The notes beneath the pieces were generated by a model. That model saw only the letters and a program-made list of their open reading frames with translations, had not been told where the DNA came from and ran no database searches. Position numbers and translations under genes: made by a program. This document shows positions 17,955-26,768 of a stretch of DNA of 64,000 nucleotides, in pieces; the stretch's first letter is position 1, and each line of letters opens with the position of its first letter. Origin of the DNA: Legionella santicrucis. Its GTDB lineage: Bacteria; Pseudomonadota; Gammaproteobacteria; Legionellales; Legionellaceae. The stretch covers positions 704,639 to 768,638 of the forward strand of contig NZ_LNYU01000091.1 in assembly GCF_001468135.1 (NCBI RefSeq), in the 5' to 3' direction.

Positions 17955-20075
17955 ATGTTGCAACTAATTTATATTAGCTCAGCAACTAAAGTTTTTACAA
18001 ATCAAGAGCTCCGAATGCTATTGCAACAATCAAAGGCCCGTAATTTAAAACAGGATATTACTGGTCTTTTAATTTATTCTGGGCATTCCTTTATGCAGTT
18101 ATTAGAAGGAAATGAGATAGATGTCAGGGATGTTTATGCGTCTATACTTAATGATCCTAGAAATATGGGCAACTTTATAGTTCTTGAACAGCATATAGAT
18201 AAAAGATTGCTCTTAAATTGTCAAATGCAATTCCGTAAATTAGAACTTAATTTATTTAGTGATTTGTATGGTCTATGTTTAAATAACAAAGCCGATTTCG
18301 TTCAAAAATTGATAGATATAGCGAATGATACCCACCCCTACAGTAAAGAATTTAATCCCAATAATCTTCCTTTTTTTAAAGAAAAAGAGGTAATAGAAAC
18401 ACCCTTTAAAGATGATTTTTTTAGATTTTCAACAGAAGTTGGAGCTGATGAAGTGTTTTTAATGAGGGATGATTCCAGTATTGTCTATGTCAATCACTCT
18501 GCATGTCAAAAACTTGGTTATACCAATGAGGAATTAATTGGTATGTATGTTTGGGAGTGGGACCCTCTTTTTCCAAAGGAAAGTTGGCCTGGCTTTTGGG
18601 AAGAATTCATCAAAAAAAAACGACTTCATTTTGAGACAAAACATAAAAAAAAATCTGGAGAAATATTTCCAGTTGAAATTCATGCTCATTTATATACCAA
18701 TGATGGAAATAATTACGCCTTGGCATTTGTTAATGATATCAGTCAAAGAAAACGAATCGAGACAGAGCTATTAACTCACAAAATACAATTAGAAAAAATT
18801 ATTGAATCAAGAAATGAGGAATTAAAAAAATTAATTAGTAAATTCTCTTTGCATAAAAGAATATTGGATACCCATTGCAGTGTGGCCATAACAAATGCCG
18901 ATGGCACTATAACATATGTAAATAACAAATTTTGTGAGTTATCCGGTTATTCGAAAGATGAACTTCTTGGGGCCAATCATAGAATCCTTATGTCTAATTA
19001 TCACGATAGAATATTTTATAAAAATATGTATCAAACTATAACTAAGGGAAATATTTGGAAAGGTATTTTTTGTAATAAAGCAAAAGATGGCCACTTATAT
19101 TGGATTGATATCAGTATCATTCCCAAACTGGGTAAGACTGGGAGACCTTTTGAATACTATTCCGTATGCACTGATATTACTGCCAGAAAACTCGTAGAAC
19201 TAACTTTGGAAAATAAGGAAAAACAGGTCAGAACCATTTTGGAATTAGCCGGAGATGGTATACATATTCTTGATAAAAATGGCTTTGTTATAGAGTGTAG
19301 TGAATCATTTGCTAAATCTTTAGGGTATACAAAAGAGGAAGCACTAAAGCTGAACGTGCTGGACTGGGACGCAAAAATTTCTAAAGAAAAAATACTCAAT
19401 ATTCTTGAGCACTTATTATATTCTGTTGAAGTATTTGAAACCAGACATAAACGGAAAAATGGTTCTGTTTTTGATGTTGAAATTAATGCAAAAGGAATTG
19501 TTCTTGATGGACAACATTATATCTATGCTTCTTCTAGAGATATCACTGAAAGATTAAAAGCCCAAAGAAGAATTGCAAAAATGGCTAATTTCGATCAGTT
19601 AACTGGATTAGCGAATAGGCATAAATTATTAGAAGCTTTCGAAAATTACATACAAATTGCCCGAAAAGATCAAAAAAAATTAATACTCATTTTAGCGGAT
19701 ATGGATAGTTTCAAAAATATTAATGATACCTACGGCCATTTAGCTGGCGATGCGGCATTAAAGCATGTAGCTGAAAAATTGAAAAAGAAATGTCGACCGT
19801 ATGACGTAGCTGCAAGAATTGGAGGAGATGAATTTGCGGTTCTTATATTTAACGCTGACTTATCGGTGGGCATCCGATATATAGAACAGGTATGTTCAAA
19901 AATAAAAAATACATTCTTAATTCATGATAATCCCCTTTTGTTAAGCTTAAGTATAGGTGTTGCGATATTTCCAGATCATGCCCAGTCAATAGACGAATTA
20001 TTTAGAAAAGCAGATTTAGCACTTTATCAATCAAAAAAAGATGGGAGAGTGGGATATTGTGTGTACGGAGATTAG
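17955..20075 (+). CDS. BLUF-PAS-PAS-PAS-GGDEF protein, predicted blue-light-regulated diguanylate cyclase
   Basis: ATG 17955 is chosen over an in-frame ATG 42 bases upstream because the BLUF domain begins exactly there (MLQLIYISSAT) and GAAAGG precedes it. BLUF, residues 1-100: Tyr6, Gln48 and Met91 have the same spacing as Tyr21, Gln63 and Met106 of AppA, so flavin photochemistry is likely. Three PAS domains follow at about residues 145-270, 290-425 and 430-550. The C-terminal GGDEF domain has an intact RIGGDEFAVL signature and a FDQLTGLANR start. Expected output: c-di-GMP production set by blue light and PAS inputs. There is no EAL domain. It converges on the Old Yellow Enzyme gene. Confidence 0.92.
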   Translation: MLQLIYISSATKVFTNQELRMLLQQSKARNLKQDITGLLIYSGHSFMQLLEGNEIDVRDVYASILNDPRNMGNFIVLEQHIDKRLLLNCQMQFRKLELNLFSDLYGLCLNNKADFVQKLIDIANDTHPYSKEFNPNNLPFFKEKEVIETPFKDDFFRFSTEVGADEVFLMRDDSSIVYVNHSACQKLGYTNEELIGMYVWEWDPLFPKESWPGFWEEFIKKKRLHFETKHKKKSGEIFPVEIHAHLYTNDGNNYALAFVNDISQRKRIETELLTHKIQLEKIIESRNEELKKLISKFSLHKRILDTHCSVAITNADGTITYVNNKFCELSGYSKDELLGANHRILMSNYHDRIFYKNMYQTITKGNIWKGIFCNKAKDGHLYWIDISIIPKLGKTGRPFEYYSVCTDITARKLVELTLENKEKQVRTILELAGDGIHILDKNGFVIECSESFAKSLGYTKEEALKLNVLDWDAKISKEKILNILEHLLYSVEVFETRHKRKNGSVFDVEINAKGIVLDGQHYIYASSRDITERLKAQRRIAKMANFDQLTGLANRHKLLEAFENYIQIARKDQKKLILILADMDSFKNINDTYGHLAGDAALKHVAEKLKKKCRPYDVAARIGGDEFAVLIFNADLSVGIRYIEQVCSKIKNTFLIHDNPLLLSLSIGVAIFPDHAQSIDELFRKADLALYQSKKDGRVGYCVYGD

Positions 20076-20152
20076 GTCTCTAACCGAATAATTGGTTTTA
20101 TTAAGAGAATGTCCAGAAAATCTGCCAATGATTAACTCATCATTAAATTGTG

Positions 20153-20184
20153 CAAAAAAGCATGGACTGGGCTATTAAGCCCAG
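20153..20184 (-). terminator. Rho-independent terminator of the Old Yellow Enzyme gene
   Basis: Hairpin with seven perfect pairs, CTGGGCT at 20167-20173 and AGCCCAG at 20178-20184, loop of four. On the minus strand it is followed by a six-T run (the A-run at 20153-20158). It lies between two convergent stop codons. Confidence 0.75.
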
Positions 20185-20199
20185 CATTTACAATAACTT

Positions 20200-21252
20200 T
20201 TAATATAATGACTGTAACATGCCTCCTTCATAAGGACGAATCATTTCATTATTATGTAATTGATGGATTAAGTTTGGATTTGCAATAAAAGGTCTGCCAA
20301 TTCCAAGTAAATCAAAATCATTGTTTTCAATTTTATCTTGCCCTTCTTTGAAATCATAACTCCCACAAGCAATTAGCGTCCCTTTGTAATGCGAACGTAT
20401 AAAACGTGTCATGGTTTGATTATTCAACTCTGCGAAGATCGTTTTATCATTAAAATTACCAGTATGGACATAAGCAATTGGAACAGAATTGAGTTGTTCT
20501 AATAAATATTTGAATACAAAAGCATCACGGTTATCACCAATAACTTCATTAAGATAAGCTCCTGGCGAAAGCCGAATTCCTACTCGTTCATAACCAATAG
20601 CCTCACCGCAGGCTTTAACCACTTCTAAGGCAAAACGCGCCATATTTTCAGGAGTTTCCCCGTAGACATCTTCGCGATGATTTGTATGGTAATGTAAAAA
20701 CTGATCGATGAGATAACCATTGGCTCCGTGAATCTCAACGCCATCAAAACCCGCCTCGATTGCATTTTTGGCAGCAATTGCATAACTATTAATAATATCT
20801 TTTATTTCATTTAATGTGGCTGCACGCGAAATGCCATAGTTTAAGCCCTCAGCTCGTGCCACTTTGCCTGTCATTGTCGTTTCTGAAGCAGAAATAGGTA
20901 ATTGACCGTTTAAAAAATGAGGGTGCGACACTCTACCCAGATGCCAAATTTGTGAAAAAATATGGCCTGAGTTTGCATGGACTGAATCCGTTATTTGACG
21001 CCAACCTTCAATCTGTTCACGGGTGAAAATACCTGGAACATTACTATATCCCTTTGCATCAGCACGAATAATAGTTCCTTCGGTAATAATTAATCCTGCA
21101 TCGGCCCTTCGAGTATAATAATCCTTCATGGATGCTGTCGGGCTAAGATCATCATTAGCCATATTACGCGTCATTGGAGCCATTACAATGCGATTTTTTA
21201 ACTGGAGGTCTTTATTCAATTGGAATGGTGATAAAAGTAAGTCAAGATTCAT
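20200..21252 (-). CDS. Old Yellow Enzyme family NADH:flavin oxidoreductase (NemA-like)
   Basis: The start is ATG 21252 with AAAGGAG seven bases before it, giving 350 residues, normal for the family. The FMN barrel shows MAPMTRN near the N-terminus, HLGRVSH, the substrate-binding pair in VEIHGANGYLIDQFLH (His and Asn), and the family phrase NHREDVYG. It reduces activated alkenes, nitro compounds or electrophilic quinones with NAD(P)H. The next gene upstream on the same strand encodes an ArsR-type regulator, and both promoters carry a similar palindrome, so induction by reactive electrophiles is a likely mode of control. Confidence 0.92.
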   Translation of the reverse strand: MNLDLLLSPFQLNKDLQLKNRIVMAPMTRNMANDDLSPTASMKDYYTRRADAGLIITEGTIIRADAKGYSNVPGIFTREQIEGWRQITDSVHANSGHIFSQIWHLGRVSHPHFLNGQLPISASETTMTGKVARAEGLNYGISRAATLNEIKDIINSYAIAAKNAIEAGFDGVEIHGANGYLIDQFLHYHTNHREDVYGETPENMARFALEVVKACGEAIGYERVGIRLSPGAYLNEVIGDNRDAFVFKYLLEQLNSVPIAYVHTGNFNDKTIFAELNNQTMTRFIRSHYKGTLIACGSYDFKEGQDKIENNDFDLLGIGRPFIANPNLIHQLHNNEMIRPYEGGMLQSLY

Positions 21253-21276
21253 AATTACTCCTTTAAGTAAATCTAT

Positions 21277-21296
21277 ATATCGCAAATTTTCGATTA
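21277..21296. promoter_or_regulatory. Probable ArsR operator upstream of the Old Yellow Enzyme gene
   Basis: The imperfect palindrome ATATCGCAAATTTTCGATTA lies 25 bases before the oxidoreductase start. It shares the ATATCG-N8-CGAT(A/T) layout with the site in front of the regulator gene. Confidence 0.5.
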
Positions 21297-21312
21297 ATAG
21301 TTGTAAAAAATT

Positions 21313-21612
21313 TTATAATGTGTTTTTAAGCTGGTCCATAAATTCACTAATAAAAGGTTTATTGAGCTTGTAGTAAGTCCATTGACCTCGGCGTTCCATA
21401 ATAATCAGTCCAGCCTGTTGGAGTTGCAAAAGGTATTGCGAGACTGTGGATTGTGATAAACCTATTTTTTGCTCAATTAAGCCCACGCAAACACCATCAG
21501 TACTTACATCGCAATGCGATGAAGTAAAGTGTTTGCTTGGCTCTTTTAGCCACTCAAGAATTTGTAAGCGATTTTTATTAGAAAGCGCTTTTAAAACAAT
21601 TAGTCTATTCAT
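21313..21612 (-). CDS. ArsR-family transcriptional repressor with a cysteine pair
   Basis: From ATG 21612 the protein has 99 residues, the normal ArsR size; the frame is open further upstream, but the winged helix-turn-helix starts here (MNRLIVLKALSNKNRLQILEWL). The recognition helix is LSQSTVSQYLLQLQQAGLI and the wing RRGQWTYYKLN. Two cysteines in SSHCDVSTDGVCVG lie just before the DNA-binding helices, where a thiol switch or metal site could sit. No Shine-Dalgarno is obvious. An operator-like palindrome sits 11 bases before the start, which predicts autorepression. It is the likely regulator of the adjacent oxidoreductase. Confidence 0.85.
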   Translation of the reverse strand: MNRLIVLKALSNKNRLQILEWLKEPSKHFTSSHCDVSTDGVCVGLIEQKIGLSQSTVSQYLLQLQQAGLIIMERRGQWTYYKLNKPFISEFMDQLKNTL

Positions 21613-21622
21613 ATAGATCAGT

Positions 21623-21642
21623 ATATCGAGATTTCGCGATAT
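21623..21642. promoter_or_regulatory. Probable ArsR operator, autoregulatory
   Basis: ATATCG-AGATTTCG-CGATAT, perfect six-base arms, placed 11 bases upstream of the regulator start. The arms recur in front of the Old Yellow Enzyme gene. Confidence 0.55.
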
Positions 21643-22213
21643 GTCAAATTGTTTAACAGAAATTAAGGTAAACCACATTAACCCAGGAGCAATATGAAAC
21701 CATAGGGGTGATTGTAAACGACCCTATAGATTATCAATCTCTTCCTTTTTTAAAAGTTGAACCATTTAAAAAGAGCATATTGGCCAATATTAATACATCA
21801 AAGCAACATCTATTTTTATATGGAATTTGACAGAATATAAACAGACTTATCCACAGAAAATGTGCATAACTAAAGATAAAGCATTTTATTGGCTAAAGGG
21901 AAAAACCCTTATAGGAAAAGGAATCGGCTCACGCGGTGCTTGAAGAAAGAGTGTTTGGTATAATAAATATCCACAGGAGAAAACGGTGAAAAAAGAAAGA
22001 ATTGCATGGTTATTTTAAACAAATCAAAATAAAAAAAACAGTCTTGACTTCGACTATTTTTCCATTGATATCATTACGTGTTCTTTTATAGTCATCCCAC
22101 TATTTGCTGTTTAAAACAGTCTCCACTCTATTTTCTCATGCAATAATCCACAGAGACAAACCATAATAGAATTTCTTCGGAATTTAATTTAAACTAAAAA
22201 CATTTACTTCTAA
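21643..22213. promoter_or_regulatory. Intergenic region with a cluster of DnaA-box-like sites
   Basis: This gene-free stretch holds two exact DnaA-box consensus matches facing each other, TTATCCACA at 21847-21855 and TGTGCATAA at 21861-21869. Two near-matches follow, ATATCCACA at 21967-21975 and TAATCCACA at 22144-22152. No replication initiator gene is next to it, so it may be a DnaA-titration or regulatory site, or chance in AT-rich DNA. Confidence 0.35.
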
Positions 22214-22816
22214 ATGTTAAATATGAAAAATGATTATTTAATAGTTATAGGTGCTTCTGCGGGAGGAATACAAGCAATCACTCGTTTAATTTCTTTTTTT
22301 CCAGAAGACTTCAAGGGCGTTATTCTTATTGTTTTGCATCTCTCACCTGCTTATGAGTCGCATTTACCCGAGATTTTACAACGTCATACCTCTCTTCCTG
22401 TACATAACCCTAATGAAATTGAAGAAATAGTTCCAGGACATATTTACATTGCACCACCTAATATTCATATGTCTTTAATTGATGGAAAAGTAATACTTAG
22501 ACATGGACCTAAAATAAACCATTCACGTCCCGCAATTGATGTACTTTTTTATTCAGCTGCACTTTATTATGGTCCTTTAACTATTGGCATTATTTTGTCA
22601 GGACTGCTTGATGATGGTAGTGCGGGCTTATTAGCCATTAAAAAATGCAAAGGAATAACTATTGCGCAAGACCCACAAGAGGCAGATTTTCCAGATATGC
22701 CTAAAAACGCAATTAAAGCTGGGATAGTAGATTATACGCTTACCTTGAATAAAATATATCCTTTAATTCAAAAAATTATAAATTCTCATCATTCTAATAC
22801 ATTCACGTTATTTTAA
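22214..22816 (+). CDS. Single-domain CheB-type methylesterase
   Basis: The 200 residues consist only of the CheB catalytic domain. The triad is visible: Ser15 in IGASAGG, His42 in VLHLSP and Asp134 in SGLLDDGSAG. The family substrate loop (APPNIHMSL) is present. CheB removes methyl groups from, or deamidates, glutamates of chemoreceptors. Here the receiver domain that controls it is missing and no CheR or receptor gene is nearby. Such orphan CheB domains often act in non-flagellar sensory complexes. The precise target is unknown. Confidence 0.85.
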   Translation: MLNMKNDYLIVIGASAGGIQAITRLISFFPEDFKGVILIVLHLSPAYESHLPEILQRHTSLPVHNPNEIEEIVPGHIYIAPPNIHMSLIDGKVILRHGPKINHSRPAIDVLFYSAALYYGPLTIGIILSGLLDDGSAGLLAIKKCKGITIAQDPQEADFPDMPKNAIKAGIVDYTLTLNKIYPLIQKIINSHHSNTFTLF

Positions 22817-22899
22817 AACGTGATCATCATTTTACAGCTTATCTTGGATTAGGAATGAATTTAAGATATATTGTTTAACGAATAAAAGGGAGTTTATTC

Positions 22900-23526
22900 A
22901 TGATAAAACATTGGGTTGCAGCGACATGTTTATTATCCGTATGCCAATTAGGTTTCACCAATCAATTATCTTATGCTGATGTTCAATTATGTACCAATAG
23001 CTATAATCATCTGTGGTTTGTGTTTGAAAGTACCAAATCCGGTTATCGTAATAATCCAGGTGCTCAAGCCTCAATTTTTACAACAGAATTCAGTAAGGTT
23101 TTAGCATCAGATTTTCATTTTGGCCTACTTAATCTGCCTATTCCTCCAGATTATACAACCACAATTAATTTAGATGTAAATGGTATACCAGATTTAGTGA
23201 ACACTGCAGCTTTTGGAATAAATAACTGGGGTGAGTTTCATGTAGCCAATCCATTTAGTGTAGAATTAACTTCCCAGGAGCTTTTGAAAAAAGTATATAA
23301 AATGACCACAAGAGATGTAGATTATACCCGTGATGCCAGTGATGAAGGTGGTTGTACTGTTTATGTGTCTCAGAAAGATGTAGTTTGTACCGTTACCAAA
23401 GACTCGTTAAATAGCAAAAAAGCAATTCTCAATAGTATTGTTGACAATGTGGTAACAGCGTATCACATTGCAGCGCCACAATGTGCATTATGGACTACAC
23501 CCCCAATTACTTCATATGTTAATTAA
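22900..23526 (+). CDS. Exported hypothetical protein (208 aa)
   Basis: ATG 22900 with AAAGGGAG upstream. The N-terminus is a typical signal peptide (KHWVAATCLLSVCQLGF, cleavage probably after about residue 26, near SYA). The mature part contains several cysteines that could form disulphides, suited to the periplasm or outside. No enzyme motif is recognised. It stands alone between the CheB gene and the pyruvate oxidase gene. Confidence 0.7.
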   Translation: MIKHWVAATCLLSVCQLGFTNQLSYADVQLCTNSYNHLWFVFESTKSGYRNNPGAQASIFTTEFSKVLASDFHFGLLNLPIPPDYTTTINLDVNGIPDLVNTAAFGINNWGEFHVANPFSVELTSQELLKKVYKMTTRDVDYTRDASDEGGCTVYVSQKDVVCTVTKDSLNSKKAILNSIVDNVVTAYHIAAPQCALWTTPPITSYVN

Positions 23527-23867
23527 GCTGATTTATTTTTAGAAAGGTGATCCAACAACAACTTCACCATGCAATAAGAACGGTCTTATAAGAGCAAACT
23601 CATATATAATGAGTTTGCTAGCAACTACAATTCAACTGAATGGATTATTGAAAAATTTTTTCTTGCACAATGCTTTTACGTCATCTATACCCTTTCTAAA
23701 TACCGAAAGATAATTAAAGGTATGATTTTACTCAAATGCTGGGAATCAAGTCCAGCTTTAAAAATTTGTCAGATTTTGAGTTGTATTTATTGAATTGTTA
23801 CACCTCTATAATAACAATAGAGTTTTATATTAGAATGATACTAAATAATCACAACGGAGTTTGTATT

Positions 23868-25595
23868 ATGGTGAATGTAGCTCAAGTATTAGTGGATACC
23901 TTAAGTAATTCTGGAATAAAACGTATTTATGGTATCGTTGGCGACTCTTTAAATGGAATTACTAATGCCTTACAAAAACATAAAAAAAATATAGAGTGGA
24001 TACACGTGCGCCATGAAGAAGCAGCGGCATTTGCAGCTGGCGCAGAAGCACAATTAACAGGTGAATTGACCGTTTGTGCAGGTAGTTGCGGGCCGGGTAA
24101 TTTGCATTTAATCAATGGACTTTATGATTGTCACCGCAGCGGCGTACCAGTATTGGCAATTGCGGCACATATCCCTAGCCCCGAAGTCGGCGGTGATTAT
24201 TTTCAGGAAACCCATCCTAATATTTTATTTCAAGAATGTAGTTGTTTTTGCGAAGTAGTTTCAACTCCTGAGCAAATGCCACGTTTGTTACATATTGCGA
24301 TGCAGACAGCCAAAGCAAAATCAGGCGTTGCTGTATTAATTATTTCGGGTGACGTTGCTTTGCAACAAGCACGAAACAGTGCACGTAAAGAAAACTATTC
24401 ATTGATACAGCCGGAGGTAGTACCTCCTATATCTGTTTTAAAAGACATTGCCACACGTTTAAATACTGCTAAAAATGTTACCGTATTTTGTGGCATTGGT
24501 GCTGCAGGTGCACACGATGAGTTGATGCAACTGTGCCATCTTTTGCAAGCACCAGTTGTTCATTCTTTACGAGGAAAACCTTTCATTGAGCATCATAATC
24601 CATATGATGTGGGCATGACTGGGCTTATCGGATTTTCTTCAGGTTATTATGCCATGGAGGCTTGTGATACTTTATTATTGCTGGGTACCAGCTTCCCCTA
24701 TCGACAATTTTATCCGTCGAAAGCGCAAATTATTCAAATTGATTTGCACGGAAATCGATTAGGATTAAGAACGGATTTGGCTGTAGGCGCAGTTGGAGAT
24801 GTTGCTTGTACTTTAAAGGCATTAATACCACTATTAACTCCCAAAAATGACAGCGGCCATTTAGATAAAGCAAGAACACATTATCATAAAACACGAAAAA
24901 ATCTCGATGCCCTGGCAACAAAAACCCCCGATCATAAGCCACTACACCCACAATTTTTAGCAAAGTGTATTGATCAGGCAGCAGACGAAGATACAGTATT
25001 TACTGCTGATGTAGGAACACCTACTGTATGGGCTGCACGTTATTTACAGATGAATGGCAAGCGCCATTTGTTAGGCTCATTTAATCACGGTTCAATGGCA
25101 AATGCGTTGTCACAAGCGATAGGAGTACAAGCAACCTACCCTCAACGTCAAGTAATTGCTCTATGTGGTGATGGTGGATTTTCTATGCTAATGGGTGAGA
25201 TTTTAACACTGATTCAGCAGAAGTTACCTATTAAAATTGTCATTTTCAATAATGGCACTTTAGGCTTTGTGGAAATGGAAATGCACGTTGGTGGTATGTT
25301 GGATTATGGTACCTCCTTATTAAATCCTAATTTTGCAGCGATGGCTGAGGCTATAGGAATTAAAGGAATACGAGTGGAAAGCGCTTCCACTTTATCTGCT
25401 GATCTTGAAAAAGCTTTTGCGCATCAAGGACCTGTAATTGTTGATGTAGTAGTGGATCGTAATGAATTAATTATGCCTCCAACTGTAGAGCTAGAACAGG
25501 TAAAAGGTTTTAGTTTGTACATGATGAAAGCGATCATCAATGGTCAGGGTGATGCAGTACTTGATTTGATGAAAACTAATTTGTGGCGAGAATAA
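23868..25595 (+). CDS. poxB: Pyruvate oxidase/dehydrogenase (quinone), PoxB type
   Basis: ATG 23868 is preferred to an in-frame ATG 132 bases upstream: GGAG lies before it and the family N-terminus (VLVDTLSNSGIKRIYGIVGDSLNG) begins there. The 575 residues match E. coli PoxB. The catalytic Glu is in the WIHVRHEEAAAFAAG segment. The TPP-magnesium motif runs from GDGGFSMLMGE to IVIFNNG. The C-terminus ends in a KTNLWR-type peptide close to that of PoxB, where this tail binds membranes on activation. It oxidises pyruvate to acetate and CO2 with electrons going to ubiquinone via FAD. It stands alone and is followed by a strong hairpin. Confidence 0.9.
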   Translation: MVNVAQVLVDTLSNSGIKRIYGIVGDSLNGITNALQKHKKNIEWIHVRHEEAAAFAAGAEAQLTGELTVCAGSCGPGNLHLINGLYDCHRSGVPVLAIAAHIPSPEVGGDYFQETHPNILFQECSCFCEVVSTPEQMPRLLHIAMQTAKAKSGVAVLIISGDVALQQARNSARKENYSLIQPEVVPPISVLKDIATRLNTAKNVTVFCGIGAAGAHDELMQLCHLLQAPVVHSLRGKPFIEHHNPYDVGMTGLIGFSSGYYAMEACDTLLLLGTSFPYRQFYPSKAQIIQIDLHGNRLGLRTDLAVGAVGDVACTLKALIPLLTPKNDSGHLDKARTHYHKTRKNLDALATKTPDHKPLHPQFLAKCIDQAADEDTVFTADVGTPTVWAARYLQMNGKRHLLGSFNHGSMANALSQAIGVQATYPQRQVIALCGDGGFSMLMGEILTLIQQKLPIKIVIFNNGTLGFVEMEMHVGGMLDYGTSLLNPNFAAMAEAIGIKGIRVESASTLSADLEKAFAHQGPVIVDVVVDRNELIMPPTVELEQVKGFSLYMMKAIINGQGDAVLDLMKTNLWRE

Positions 25596-25676
25596 TAACC
25601 TTATTGCGGCGAACTCCAACTAAAAGTGCAACATATGAACAATTATACTCATTTAACTAAATGATCGACAACGTTT

Positions 25677-25709
25677 ATCCAATCCCAGTTGCAAACAACT
25701 GGATTGGAT
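25677..25709 (+). terminator. Strong hairpin after the pyruvate oxidase gene
   Basis: Near-perfect inverted repeat, ATCCAATCCcAGTTG and CAACTGGATTGGAT, with a four-base loop. The trailing T-run is short (CTTT), so it could be a terminator or an mRNA-stabilising structure. Confidence 0.55.
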
Positions 25710-26010
25710 CTTTAACTTGTATGCAAGAACTTAATCTCAAGGACACCTACCTACCCCTTATTTAAGGCACTAATTACTCATGTAGGATTGGACTGAAAAG
25801 CCAGCAACCAAGATGAGTATACTATGCGCTTTACTCGGTTTGGCGACTATTTGAGTATTCCTTTTTTTTCTATGAAATCAAATAAATATTTGGGGTAAAG
25901 TACTATTTTTAGCGAATAACTTGCTGAGCTTTTCAGCCCAGCCACACTACTACATAAACAATAGACATTCATCAATTCTCAGTTCACTAAAATTGATAAC
26001 AAAATTACAT
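25710..26010. other. Intergenic region, nothing further recognised
   Basis: About 300 bases between the hairpin and the next stop codon. No RNA gene, repeat or conserved frame is seen. Confidence 0.35.
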
Positions 26011-26490
26011 TCAAAATCCTGAAAATCCTTTGATTAAAGAGGTTTGTAGCGGTGTATTTGGATAACCATTCTGTTCTGAAACATCGAGTTGTGAAAAAAT
26101 ACTTAGTTTGGACAATAATCCATGAGGGCTGTTCTCTGATGGAGCGATAATAGAATAGTGTTTGAAAAAATTACTTTCAGCATTTAGACGTTGACATAAT
26201 CTATCGTCCTTTCTTATCGCGTTTTTAAGACAAGTAAATAAGTGTATAAATTGATCATAATCCGCGTTAGTCATATTAGGACCATTAAATGTTAATTTGC
26301 AATGTGTGGCAACACCATTTATGCGGCTACAATTTACACCGCCAACATAGCCTAATATTTCGGCAGCAAAATTAATATTAGCTTCTAAAAAAGACATTTC
26401 CCATGAATTAGGTGGACTCATTGTTGACATCTTTCCTATTTTCGCATTCTCTAAGGTATTGATTGCCAAATCACAAATGTAACTACTCAT
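26011..26490 (-). CDS. Hypothetical protein (159 aa)
   Basis: ATG 26490 (MSSYICDLAINT) is used because TTTGGAGAAG precedes it, and the upstream extension to 26562 is hydrophobic and lacks a site. The protein is soluble with several cysteines and has no motif I recognise. It is divergent from the Fic/ankyrin gene and shares its long AT-rich promoter region. The function is unknown. Confidence 0.5.
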   Translation of the reverse strand: MSSYICDLAINTLENAKIGKMSTMSPPNSWEMSFLEANINFAAEILGYVGGVNCSRINGVATHCKLTFNGPNMTNADYDQFIHLFTCLKNAIRKDDRLCQRLNAESNFFKHYSIIAPSENSPHGLLSKLSIFSQLDVSEQNGYPNTPLQTSLIKGFSGF

Positions 26491-26679
26491 TTCTTCTCCA
26501 AAAATCCAAACTAAAACCATACATATAGAATTAGAAGCACTAATTTTACAATAAATTTCCATTAATCATCACGCAGGCATTTGTAAGACTGCAAAAATTA
26601 ATTCACATATATTTTAATTAACAAGGAGTATAAAAATAACTGTTGAAAAATGACAGGGCCGTTAACATAAGCTGAAATA

Positions 26680-26740
26680 ATTAAGTAAATTTTAAGATAA
26701 AGCGATATTTATTTACTTGTTAATGAACTTATTGTATGAT
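26680..26740 (+). promoter_or_regulatory. PmrA-like box and sigma-70-type promoter of the Fic/ankyrin gene
   Basis: Two TTAAG half-sites start at 26681 and 26692, 11 bases apart, the spacing of the PmrA box described for Legionella effector genes. Downstream, TTTACT at 26712-26717 and TATGAT at 26735-26740 are 17 bases apart. Transcription would then start near 26747, which fits an ATG at 26769 but not the upstream ATG at 26736. Confidence 0.35.
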
Positions 26741-26768
26741 TTTTGCACTTTTATTTATTGATTTTACT

